From assembly GCA_963752325.1 (NCBI GenBank), contig CAVVXU010000005.1:496001-560000 (forward strand): a DNA stretch of 64,000 nucleotides, given 5' to 3'. The notes beneath the pieces were generated by a model. The model was not told the origin of the DNA, ran no database searches, and saw nothing but the letters and a program-made list of their open reading frames with translations. This stretch comes from CAVTJL01 sp963752325 (GTDB lineage Bacteria > Pseudomonadota > Alphaproteobacteria > Geminicoccales > Geminicoccaceae). The position numbers were made by a program, and so were the translations under genes. Below, one piece after another: positions 18,512 through 29,267 of this stretch (within the stretch, counting starts at the first letter, position 1; every line of letters starts with the position of its first letter).

Positions 18512-19843
18512 ATGCTCCCGAGCGTGTTCGATCAGCTCATGGTGTCGATCGCCGACGCGGGCCGGGACCTTTTGCGGGTGCGGCAGAGCGCCCGGCGTCG
18601 CGGCATCGAGGCCCTGGCCGGCGACCTGCTCTCGACCCGCGGCGAGGCCTCGGGCATCGCGCTTGCCCGCGAGCTCGTCCTTCTCTTTCGCTCACTGCCC
18701 GAGGCCGGCCGCCTCGCCTTCTTCCAGCGGCTCGCGAGCGATTTCGGGCCGGACCCTGATAGGATCGCGGAGGCGGTCGACGCCTACCGGGCCCAGCAGA
18801 GCCTCGAGACACTCGTCGCGCTGAGGCAGGCAGCCGAGCCGCCGCGGCAGGAGCTGTTCCGGCGCATGAACATGGCACCGGGCGGGACCCGGGCCCTCGT
18901 GGCGCTGCGTGCGCAGCTTCTGGCCCTTTTGCCCCATCACCCGGAGCTTCGCGAGGTCGACGCCGACCTACACCATCTGCTGACGAGCTGGTTCAATCCG
19001 GGCTTTCTCGCGCTCAGCCGCATCGACTGGAACAGCCCAGCCTCGCTGCTCGAGAAGCTGATGCGCTACGAGAAGGTCCATCGCGTTCCGGCGCTCGAGG
19101 CGCTGAAACGCCGCCTCGCCGCGGATCGCCGTTGCTTTGCCTTCCTGCACCCTGCCCTCCCCGACGAGCCGCTGATCTTCGTCCAGGTCGCGCTCACGGA
19201 GGGAATTGCGGACCGGATCGAGCCTCTGCTGGCAAGCGACCAGCCGGAGAGCCAGCCGACCGAGGCCGACAGCGCCGTCTTCTACTCGATCAGCAACTGC
19301 CAGGATGGGCTCCGAGGCGTCACGCTCGGCAACTTCCTCATCAAGCTCGTGGTCGAGAGCCTCAAGCTGGAGCTGCCGCAGCTGCGCACCTTCGCCACCC
19401 TCTCACCGGTGCCAGGCTTTGCCGCCTGGCTCAATGAGGAACGCACCGCCGGAAGGGAGGGGTTGCTGACGGAGGAGCAGCGGGGTCTCTTGAACGCACT
19501 GAACGAGCCGGGCTGGCAGGACGATCCGGAGGTCGCGGGGCGCCTCCAGACGCAGCTCCTCAGGCTCTGTGCCCACTATCTGGTACGCGAGAAGCGGGGA
19601 ACGCGGCCGAGGGATCCGGTGGCGCGCTTCCATCTCGGCAACGGCGCCCGGCTGGAGCGCATCAACTGGCTGGGCGACAGATCATCCAAGGGCATGGCCG
19701 AGTTCTTCGGCATTCTCGTGAACTACGGCTACGATCCGAGCCGGATCGAGCAGAACCACGAGATCTACGTCAATCAGGGCGAGGTCATTCACTCCTCGTC
19801 CGTGCGGCGACTGCTCCCCGCACCGCACCCGGCTCACGCCTAG
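18512..19843 (+). CDS. Malonyl-CoA decarboxylase
   Basis: Intact, 443 residues, the usual length for the bacterial enzyme. Converts malonyl-CoA to acetyl-CoA and CO2. The N-terminal four-helix domain has RRGIEALAGDLLSTRGEASG. The catalytic acetyltransferase-like domain has CFAFLHPALPDEPLIFVQVALT, AVFYSISNCQDGLRGVTLGN and the C-terminal signature WLGDRSSKGMAEFFGILVNY followed by RIEQNHEIYVNQGEV with the catalytic-region His. No malonyl-CoA synthetase or transporter is adjacent. Its stop overlaps that of the convergent RidA gene by four bases. Confidence 0.93.
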   Translation: MLPSVFDQLMVSIADAGRDLLRVRQSARRRGIEALAGDLLSTRGEASGIALARELVLLFRSLPEAGRLAFFQRLASDFGPDPDRIAEAVDAYRAQQSLETLVALRQAAEPPRQELFRRMNMAPGGTRALVALRAQLLALLPHHPELREVDADLHHLLTSWFNPGFLALSRIDWNSPASLLEKLMRYEKVHRVPALEALKRRLAADRRCFAFLHPALPDEPLIFVQVALTEGIADRIEPLLASDQPESQPTEADSAVFYSISNCQDGLRGVTLGNFLIKLVVESLKLELPQLRTFATLSPVPGFAAWLNEERTAGREGLLTEEQRGLLNALNEPGWQDDPEVAGRLQTQLLRLCAHYLVREKRGTRPRDPVARFHLGNGARLERINWLGDRSSKGMAEFFGILVNYGYDPSRIEQNHEIYVNQGEVIHSSSVRRLLPAPHPAHA

Positions 19844-20226
19844 GCCGCGGCGAGCCGCGCGGTGACCTCGATCTCGATCCGCATGGCCGGATCCAGCAGC
19901 TCGGCGACGATCATCGTCGCAGCCGGACGCGATCGGCCGAAGGCCTCGCGCAGTAGCGGCCAGCAGGGCGCGAAATCCTCTCGCCGGGGAAGGATGTAGC
20001 GGACGCGCACAACCTGCTCGAAGCCGGCCCCAGCCTCGCGCAATGCCACCTCGATGTTCGACAGGGATTGACGGCACTGCTCGACCACGCCGTCGGGCAG
20101 GCGCATCGCGGCATAGTCGTAGCCGGTCGTGCCCGAGACGAACACCCAGCCATTCTGCACGACGGCGCGGGAGTAGCCGATCTCCGCCTCGAAGGTGGAG
20201 CCGGAGCTGATCAGTCGTCGGTCCAA
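19840..20226 (-). CDS. RidA family protein (enamine/imine deaminase)
   Basis: 128 residues with a TTG start behind a strong GGAGGGGG ribosome site. AVVQNGWVFVSGTTGYDYAA and SNIEVALREAGAGFEQVVRVRYIL are the YjgF/RidA fold motifs. RIEIEVTARLA contains the arginine that, in RidA, holds the substrate carboxylate. RidA hydrolyses reactive enamines released by PLP enzymes. It converges with malonyl-CoA decarboxylase. Confidence 0.87.
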   Translation of the reverse strand: MDRRLISSGSTFEAEIGYSRAVVQNGWVFVSGTTGYDYAAMRLPDGVVEQCRQSLSNIEVALREAGAGFEQVVRVRYILPRREDFAPCWPLLREAFGRSRPAATMIVAELLDPAMRIEIEVTARLAAA

Positions 20227-20271
20227 TACACCACCCCCTCCTGGCTCGCGACGGCGAATCGCCGACCGACC

Positions 20272-20742
20272 TCAAGGCTTCGTCGCCTCCAGCGCGATCG
20301 TGGCGAAGATGCCGTCGAGCTCGCTTCCCAGTGCCTGAAGCGCAGCACCATCATCCTTGTAGGGTGCGAAGACGGCGCTCGGCAGCTTGTAGGCGAGCGT
20401 GCTCGTGCCGTCATCGTTCGCGGTGAGATAGAAGCGGAGCGGCGGCTCGATCCCCGAGGGCAGGCTGGCCTCGAGGTTGCGGATGGCGAAGCTCGGCGCA
20501 TAGGCTCCGATCACCATGTTGCCCGGAAGGCTCGTCCCGAGCTTCGCCGCCCCAGGGTTCGGGCTCGCCTTGAAGACGACGTTGAGCGGGCTCTGTCCGA
20601 TGGCCGACTCGACCCGCTGCACGAGCTCGGTGAAGCTCGACGAGGTGGGGATGATCTTCCAGCCGGGCAGCTCGTCCGGCATCCGAGCGAGCGCCGCGCC
20701 GGCCGGAAGCAGCAGAGCCAGGGCGAGAGCGATTGCACGCAT
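20272..20742 (-). CDS. Secreted DUF302 domain protein
   Basis: 156 residues. The N-terminus MRAIALALALLLPAGAALAR is a signal peptide ending in an ALA-type site. The mature part has TSSSFTELVQRVESAI, PLNVVFKASPNPGAAKLG and MVIGAYAPSFAIRNLEAS, matching DUF302. The biochemical function is unknown. It lies between the RidA gene and the enolase-superfamily gene on the same strand. Confidence 0.82.
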   Translation of the reverse strand: MRAIALALALLLPAGAALARMPDELPGWKIIPTSSSFTELVQRVESAIGQSPLNVVFKASPNPGAAKLGTSLPGNMVIGAYAPSFAIRNLEASLPSGIEPPLRFYLTANDDGTSTLAYKLPSAVFAPYKDDGAALQALGSELDGIFATIALEATKP

Positions 20743-20817
20743 GGGCGGTCTCCTTCTGTCGAGAGCCTTCAAGCCTACCCGCAATCACCCGCCCGCGGCC
20801 TAACGAGCGCGTGAGGC

Positions 20818-21904
20818 TCAGGCCCGGAGCTTCTCGAGCGCCGCCCAGTCGAACGTCACGCCATGACCGGGTCGTTCCGGCGCGATGGCAAGACCTTCCT
20901 CGAGTCGTAGAGGCTCGGCGATGAAACGCTCGAGGCCGAATCCGTGCACCTCGAGGAACGAGCGGTTGGGCACTGCCGCCAGGAGGTGAACGTGCAGGTC
21001 ATGGACGCCGTGTGAGGTGACGCGCAGATTGTGTGCCTCCGCCAGCTTCGCGACCTTGAGCCAGACCGTGACGCCCCCGCAGGTGGCGACGTCGGGCTCG
21101 GGAAAGGCCACGCCGCCGCCCGAGATCATCGCCTCGAACTCGGCCAGCCCGTGGAAGTTCTCGCCGGTCGCGATGGGCAGGCCGCCCTCGCGCATGATCC
21201 GCGCATGCCCGCGGACATCCTCCGGAATGGTCGGCTCCTCGAGCCACACGAGATCGGAGGGCTCGAGGCGCCGGGCGGCACGGATCGCGTCCTCGACCGG
21301 CCAACGCATGTTGGCATCGGCCATCAAAGGGATATCGGGCCCGAGATGGCCCCGCATGGCCTGCACCCGCTCGACATCTTCCGCCAGGCGGTCGCGGCCG
21401 ACCTTCATCTTGATCGCCCGGAAGCCCTTGGCGAGGTTGTCGTCGGTCTGGCGGAGCAGCTGATCCAGCGTGAACTTGCAGGTCGATGCCCCCGGCATAG
21501 GCGGGCACCCGCGGATCGAATCCGCCGAGATGACGCCAGAGCGGCTTGCCGGCGCGCCGCGCCGCCATGTCCCAAAGCGCCGTGTCGACCGCAGCGATGG
21601 CAAAGCTGACGGGTCCACCGCGGCCCACGAAATGCAGGGCCCACCACATCTTCTGCCACAGCCACTCGATCCGGTCGGCGGGCTGGCCGACCAGCAGGGG
21701 AGCCAGCTCGCGCTCGATGAGGCTGTGGATCGCGGCTCCGCCACGGCCGACGGTGTAGGTGTAGCCCAAGCCCTCTGCCCCATCCGTGTCCCGGAGCCGC
21801 ACGGTGATCAGCTCGAAGGCGGTGATGTCCCCATGCGTCGAGTCCGACAGCGTGACCGGCAACGGCACACGGTAGTGACCGACGTCGATGCTCTCGATTT
21901 TCAT
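20818..21904 (-). CDS. Mandelate racemase/muconate lactonizing enzyme family (enolase superfamily), one indel
   Basis: About 362 residues. The N-terminal capping domain has GLGYTYTVGRGG and AAVDTALWDMAARRAGKPLW. Near 21485 the frame shifts. The barrel then shows AIKMKVG (KxK), LMADANMRW (Asp ligand), LVWLEEPTIPED (Glu ligand), ATGENFHG (third ligand Glu) and TSHGVHDLHVHLLAA with the catalytic His. This set indicates an acid-sugar dehydratase or racemase; the exact sugar cannot be told. The 2-hydroxyacid dehydrogenase upstream on the same strand may act in the same route. Confidence 0.85.
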
Positions 21905-22056
21905 CCTGCCTCCCTATCCTGACTGCGCGAGCGGGTACGGCTCCCTCTGCGTCGTCGCGGGCATGTCGCGGAGTTTGGACAGGGGTTCAAGCCGCCTGTG
22001 CGAATAGCAGGTCCACCGCATGCGATCGGTGACGGCAGAGCCGTGGCAGCGCGGGA

Positions 22057-23030
22057 TCAGGAAGCAGGTCGAACGAGATTGACCAAGGGCTCGCCGCGCG
22101 CGAGACGCTCGAGATTGGCTGCCATCGTTGCCTGCCGACGCCGTCGCGTGCCGTGCGTCCAGCCCGAGAGGTGCGGGGTCATCAGAATGTTGTCGAGCTC
22201 GTGGAAAGGCAGCCTGGAGGGCAGCGGCGCGGGGTTCTCTGGGCTGGGATAGACATACCAGGTGTCAATCGCCGCGCTGGCGATCCGGCGTGAGCGGAGG
22301 GCCTCGTAGAGGGCCGCCTCATCGACGACCGGGCCGCGTCCGACATTGATGAGCATCGCGTCGGGACGCATCTGGCCGAACGCCTCGGCGTCGACGAAGG
22401 AGCGAGTCTCGTCCACGAGCGGCAGCGTGCAGACGACGACGTGGCTCCCCCCATAAAGACGGCCGACCTCCCCGAGCGGGAGGGCGAGATCGACGAGCGG
22501 GCCGGGCTGCACCGGGCTGCGGTTGGCGACAATCACGCGGAGGTCGAAGGCCTTCGCGCGCGCGGCGACGGCCTGGCCGATATGGCCGAAGCCCAGGATA
22601 CCGATCGTCCGGCCGCCCAGCTCTTCGCGCAGCTCGCCCGCGCTCTGCGCGCACCAGCGCCACTCGCCACGCCGCAGAAAGCGATCGGCCGCCTCGACAG
22701 GATGCGTGTGCCGAAGGGCGGCCAGCATCACATATTCGGCGATCGCCGGCTCGTGGCCATGACAGTTGCAGACCGCAGCGCTGCCCGGGAGCAGGTCCAT
22801 CCGCATGCCGTCAAGGCCGGCGGCCGCCACGTGGTAGAGCCGGAGCCGGGGGACATCGAGGCTCGGGTCCTGCCAGTGGATGCCGATGATCGCCTCGGCC
22901 TCGGCGAAAGCCCGACGAGCGGCGTCGCTCCGCTCGCCGTCGTCGAGCTGGGTGATCTCGAGCGGCAGCGAGCAGACCTGCTCCATGCCCTCACGAAAGA
23001 GGCGAGCATTGGCCCCGAAGAAAACAACCT

Positions 23031-23034
<4 letters not shown>
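22057..23034 (-). CDS. D-isomer-specific 2-hydroxyacid dehydrogenase
   Basis: 325 residues. The NAD-binding domain has GGRTIGILGFGHIGQAVAARA (GxGxxG). NVGRGPVVDEAALYEAL has the catalytic Arg. AIDTWYVYPSPENPAP replaces the usual DVFxxEP segment. TPHLSGWTHGTRRRR has the catalytic His. Its ATG overlaps the stop of glycogen phosphorylase by four bases (ATGA). The substrate is unknown; glyoxylate/hydroxypyruvate-type reductases have a similar C-terminal stretch. Confidence 0.85.
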
Positions 23035-25494
<2,460 letters not shown>

Positions 25495-26155
25495 GGCTTT
25501 TTCGCCGGCAGCAGGGCAGGAGCAGATCCGGGCGGAAGCTTACGCGATCCGACAGCCAGGGCAACCGCACGTTTCCGCAGCGCACAAATGGCCGGCAACT
25601 GCGCCTCCTGCGCCACAGAACTGGCACGATTGCAAGGCTGGCGTTCGCGTCCCCTCGATTGCCGGCTCTTGGACTCTGGGCTGCGGGCCTTGGGGAGCCG
25701 GGCCAGGGAGCGCCCTCTCGTGCCCCCGCTACGATACTATAAGTTGCGTCCGTGGCCCGCCCCATGGAACAGCGCCTCGCGCGCACTCCCCGCCGAAATC
25801 CTCCAATATGACCTCGGAGGTACGATGAAGTGCTCCACGCTCTCGAAATGAATGGGTAAATGTTGCAGACGGCCGATCAGCGCATTTTCTTCCAAGCTTA
25901 TTCCATAAAAAAAGTTAATTCGGGAACAGATGTCAGGCTCGCTAGAAGGCTGGATGATTGCCCGCTCGCTCCTCAAAACGACCCTCAAGCATAAGATACG
26001 ATCAGCTTGAGCCTTGCGATGGTCTCACTGCGTCCGCCCGCACGAGCCGATCTACGATGTCATGAGCTGTCCTTCCTGGATCGCTCACCAGGCCGTGGAA
26101 CCGCCCCATGGCCGAAAGATTATTGACGCGCTTTCGTCGAAGAAGGAGAGCCCCA
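25495..26155. other. Intergenic region with an AT-rich patch
   Basis: About 660 bp between the divergent glgP and rlpA genes. I find no convincing gene. The part at 25850-26000 is clearly AT-richer than its surroundings, with a run of seven A at about 25908. It should hold the promoters of both genes. No terminator with a U-run and no repeat was found. Confidence 0.5.
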
Positions 26156-26596
26156 GTGCGAACACTGAGAGTCTGCGCCGTTGCAGCGCTGCTGGCGGCG
26201 TCGGTCGGCCCGACCGCCTTCGCCGACTACAAGGGGAGCTGGCGTTACGAGGGGAGCGAGCTCGCCTTCGAGCAGGTCGGCTTGGCATCCTGGTACGGCA
26301 AGGAGTTCGCGGGGCGGCGGACGGCAAGTGGCGTGATCTACAATGAATGGGGCCTGACGGCCGCGCACCGTGACCTGCCGCTTGGAGCCGAGGTCACCGT
26401 GACCAACCTCGAGAACGGAAAGAGCATCATCGTCGTCGTCGACGACCGCGGTCCTTATATCAAGGGCCGGGTCATCGACCTGTCGCGGGGTGCGGCGAGG
26501 GAGCTTGGCATGGTGGCGCAGGGCGTGGCGCGCGTCCGCATCGAGGCTACCGAAGAGCAGCTGGCCTTGGCGAATGCCGGCGACAACGGCCAGTAA
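26156..26596 (+). CDS. RlpA family septal ring lytic transglycosylase-like protein
   Basis: The GTG at 26156 has AGAAGGAGAG just upstream and gives a clean signal peptide (VRTLRVCAVAALLAASVGPT); an ATG at 26108 is in frame but would add an arginine-rich leader. The double-psi beta-barrel follows: GLASWYGKEFAGRRTASGVIY, GLTAAHRDLPLGAEVTVTN, IIVVVDDRGPYIKGRVIDLS with the catalytic-type Asp. There is no SPOR domain. About 146 residues. Periplasmic, cleaves naked glycan strands in family members. Confidence 0.87.
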   Translation: MRTLRVCAVAALLAASVGPTAFADYKGSWRYEGSELAFEQVGLASWYGKEFAGRRTASGVIYNEWGLTAAHRDLPLGAEVTVTNLENGKSIIVVVDDRGPYIKGRVIDLSRGAARELGMVAQGVARVRIEATEEQLALANAGDNGQ

Positions 26597-26662
26597 GGCT
26601 CTCGCAGCGGCCCCCGGGGTCCGCTATGCTCGCACCGGCGGCATTGATCCCTAGAGGGCCGG

Positions 26663-27067
26663 ATGATCGAAGAGGAGCGCCAGAATCCAAAGGCTGGTGA
26701 GGCACAGCGCAACGTCTTCGGCGAGCCGCTGGCGCCATGCTCCACGAGGCCGCTGACTGGCTTCTACCGCACCAGCTGCTGCGAGACGGGTGCGGAGGAT
26801 CTCGGCGCGCACGTAGTCTGCGCGGAGATGACGGCAGATTTCCTCGGCTTCTCCAAGCGAGCGGGGAACGATCTCGTCACGCCGGTGCCGGCCTTCGCCT
26901 CTCCCGGCCTCCCGCCGGGCGACCGCTGGTGCCTCTGCGCCGCCCGCTGGCAAGAGGGACTCGACGCTGGTGTGGCCCCTCGCGTCGTGCTTCGCTCGAC
27001 GCATCACCGTGCCCTCGAGGTGGTGCGTCTTGAGGACCTCAAGCGCCACGCCTTGGATCTTTCATGA
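26663..27067 (+). CDS. DUF2237 family protein
   Basis: 134 residues, intact. NVFGEPLAPCSTRPLTGFYR, CCETGAEDLGAHVVCAEMT and PPGDRWCLCAARWQEGLDAG are the conserved blocks of DUF2237, a small cysteine-rich family of unknown function. VVRLEDLKRHALDLS closes it. The next gene follows on the same strand with 17 bp between them. Confidence 0.87.
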   Translation: MIEEERQNPKAGEAQRNVFGEPLAPCSTRPLTGFYRTSCCETGAEDLGAHVVCAEMTADFLGFSKRAGNDLVTPVPAFASPGLPPGDRWCLCAARWQEGLDAGVAPRVVLRSTHHRALEVVRLEDLKRHALDLS

Positions 27068-27084
27068 CCAGGAGGACTATCGGC

Positions 27085-27420
27085 ATGTGGCAGCGAGCGC
27101 GAACCTTGGCCCTGGCCGGCATGGCATTGGGTGGGCTCTGCCTCACGGTGGAACCGTCGCTCGCCAAGAGCAGCGGCTCTCAGGTGTGCCAGTCCAGCAA
27201 CTCGATCTCATCCAGCGATCAGATCGACGGGCGGGTCAAGAACTGCAAGAAGGACGACATCACGATCCTTCTCGTGGTCACGGCGAGCGTCGCGCCCACC
27301 TTCGTCGCCGCCAAGGTCTGCGACTTCGGCGATCAGGTCCTGATCGAGGACACGACCGACTCACCCGGGATCTCCCGGCTGACCTGCACCTATCTCGGCG
27401 ACGTCCGAAAGACACGCTGA
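27085..27420 (+). CDS. Small secreted protein of unknown function
   Basis: About 111 residues. AGGAGG at 27070-27075 places the start at the ATG of 27085 (MWQRARTLALAGMALGGLCL), which gives a signal peptide cut near SLAKS. The mature protein has four cysteines (VCQSS, KNCKKDD, KVCDFG, LTCTYLG), possibly two disulfides, and an internal hydrophobic stretch ITILLVVTASVAPTFVAA. I do not recognise the family. Confidence 0.7.
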   Translation: MWQRARTLALAGMALGGLCLTVEPSLAKSSGSQVCQSSNSISSSDQIDGRVKNCKKDDITILLVVTASVAPTFVAAKVCDFGDQVLIEDTTDSPGISRLTCTYLGDVRKTR

Positions 27421-27454
27421 CGTCCCGGCGACACTCGGACGGAGCTGAACGCCT

Positions 27455-28222
27455 TCATTCGACGATCTCGAGCTGCCCTTTCCTGTCCAGCTCGATCATC
27501 GGGCCGTCCCAGGAGAACACCCAGCCCCTGACGCGGACGAGACGGCCCGCGAGCGTGGCAGGATCCACGGCCGCGGGCCACGGGCGCGAGCGCTCCGACC
27601 TGTCGAGCCGGGCGGTCAGATCGTGTCGCCAGTCGTCACCGAAGTTGAGATAAAGCCAGCGTCGTCCCTTGCCGACCGATCGGACCCGTCCCACGACCAC
27701 GACGAAGCGAGGTGGGAAGAGCCGGACCTGATCGGCACTCTGCTCGCCTAGCATTGCGCTCGACCAGAGCCCTACCTTCCTTCCGCGCGCGTCCGCTTCC
27801 AGCTCCTGCAGCAGCGGCGTCTCCTCGTCGCTCCCCTCCGGCCACACCCAGGCCAGACCAGCGCCCACGAGCTCGCCCTGCAGCCATGTGCCTGCAGACG
27901 TCCGCGCCATGACGAGCGGGCAACCCTGGCGGTCGGTTCCGAGCATCTCGAGGGCAACCTGCTGGCCGAGGGCGAGGTGCTCCATCAGCGTCTTCGCCCG
28001 CGCGGCGATCGCGCCGCCGGCTCCAGGGGATTGGGGAACCAGGACACCGGCGAGACGAGCCTCGGTGCCGTCCGCCAGGGAGAGCCGGCAGGACGAGGAG
28101 ACCTCCCGGACAGTGGAGGGCTGTGGAGCGGCAATGGCCTTGCCGGGGAGCGTCGAGGCGCCGGCAAGGGCGAGAAGGACCGTGCGCCGGGGCCAACCTT
28201 GCGGTCGGCTCGTCGTGGCTGT
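27455..28222 (-). CDS. Thermonuclease-family (SNase-like) exported protein, start unclear
   Basis: About 250 residues. WPRRTVLLALAGASTLPGKA is a signal peptide with a twin arginine. The SNase-like core has TEARLAGVLVPQSPG, RAKTLMEHLALGQQVALEML, DRQGCPLVMARTSAGTWLQG and ELVGAGLAWVWPEG. A second domain (VVGRVRSVGKGRRWLYLNFG) resembles the OB-like C-terminal part of alphaproteobacterial relatives. The catalytic Glu that follows VP in active nucleases is Gln here. No in-frame ATG, GTG or TTG is seen between the N-terminal segment and the tRNA gene at 28240, so an indel near the start is likely. Confidence 0.72.
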   Translation of the reverse strand, partial: TATTSRPQGWPRRTVLLALAGASTLPGKAIAAPQPSTVREVSSSCRLSLADGTEARLAGVLVPQSPGAGGAIAARAKTLMEHLALGQQVALEMLGTDRQGCPLVMARTSAGTWLQGELVGAGLAWVWPEGSDEETPLLQELEADARGRKVGLWSSAMLGEQSADQVRLFPPRFVVVVGRVRSVGKGRRWLYLNFGDDWRHDLTARLDRSERSRPWPAAVDPATLAGRLVRVRGWVFSWDGPMIELDRKGQLEIVE

Positions 28223-28239
28223 TATATCTCGCTCCGGTC

Positions 28240-28316
28240 GCGCCCGTAGCTCAGTAGGATAGAGCACGGGATTCCTAATCCCGGGGTCACAGGTTCGAAT
28301 CCTGTCGGGCGCACCA
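28240..28316 (+). tRNA. tRNA-Arg (anticodon CCT)
   Basis: Acceptor stem GCGCCCG (28240-28246) pairs with CGGGCGC (28306-28312). The D arm is GCTCAGTAGGATAGAGC. The anticodon loop TTCCTAA gives CCT. The T arm has GGTTCGAATCC. CCA is encoded at 28314-28316. Reads AGG codons. Confidence 0.95.
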
Positions 28317-28436
28317 ATCGGGTGCCGGTGTGGTCCAGCCATCGCTGTGCTCCTTCTTGAGCGCAAAGATTGCTCGACATGCAAGACAAGGCAACCCCTG
28401 GTTGCTGGCATCTCGATCATCGAGGCTCTATCGCCC

Positions 28437-29198
28437 ATGCGAATCATTCTGGCCAACTCAAACACCTCGGCCGAGGTCACCGCCGCGATGCTCGGCGAGG
28501 CGCGCCGCGCCGCCTCGCCGGATACCGAGGTCGTAGGCGTCAATGCCGCCTTCGGCGCCCGGATCGTCGGCACGCGCGCGGAGAACGCGATCGCCGGGCA
28601 TGCGCTGATCGACATGCTGGCCGAGCATGCGGCAAGCGCCGATGCGGTCCTGGTGGGCATGTCTTTCGACACAGGTCTCTGGGCAGCGCGCGAGATTTTG
28701 GACATCCCGGTTGTCGGAATGACGGAGGCCGCCCTGCTCGTCGGATGCACCTTGGCGCCACGCCTCGGCATCGTCGTCCTCGGCCTGCGCTCGGTGCAGA
28801 TCTATCGCGAGGTCGTGGCCGGCTACGGCTTGGCGGACCGCGTCGCCGGCATCGATGGGCTGACGCAGACGCCGCAGGACCTGCTGGCAGACCCCGCGAA
28901 CGTCGAGTGCGCCATCCTCGAGGGTATCGAGCGGCTCGCCACGACAACGGGTGCCGATGCCGTGGTCCTGGCAGGCGCCGTCATGGCGGGCCTGCCGCGA
29001 CGACTCCAGGACCGCTCGCCTGTGCCCCTCGTCGACGGGATCGGCAGTGGCATCGTCCTCGCCGAGGCCCTGGCCCGGCTGCAACCCGCCCGCCCGCGTT
29101 CCGGGAGCCTGGCGCCGATCCCACCACGCGAGTCGGTTGGGCTGCGCCCAGCCCTTGCATCGCTTCTTTCGAAGGGTGGCCGGCTCGACCGCAGCTGA
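28437..29198 (+). CDS. Asp/Glu/hydantoin racemase-like protein lacking the usual catalytic cysteines
   Basis: 253 residues. MRIILANSNTSAEVTAAML is the family N-terminus. In active racemases two cysteines are expected, in an ACFxDPG context and an LGCAGM context. Here the first position reads GMSFDTGLWAAREILDIPVV and the second VVLAGAVMAGLPR, so both appear replaced (Ser and Ala). The only other cysteines (VGCTLAPR, VECAIL) are not at these sites. It may be a binding protein, an isomerase with another mechanism, or inactive. A flavoprotein dehydrogenase and an aminotransferase follow. Confidence 0.75.
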   Translation: MRIILANSNTSAEVTAAMLGEARRAASPDTEVVGVNAAFGARIVGTRAENAIAGHALIDMLAEHAASADAVLVGMSFDTGLWAAREILDIPVVGMTEAALLVGCTLAPRLGIVVLGLRSVQIYREVVAGYGLADRVAGIDGLTQTPQDLLADPANVECAILEGIERLATTTGADAVVLAGAVMAGLPRRLQDRSPVPLVDGIGSGIVLAEALARLQPARPRSGSLAPIPPRESVGLRPALASLLSKGGRLDRS

Positions 29199-29267
29199 GC
29201 TCGACTATCCGGATGCACGCCCTGCGCGTAAGACACCCGCCAGCGGCTACTCACAGAGGACCGAACG

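Noticed and set aside
25737..25988. An 83-codon open frame on the minus strand in the glgP-rlpA gap
   Set aside because: No recognisable motif, no ribosome site and a composition change in the middle; probably non-coding.
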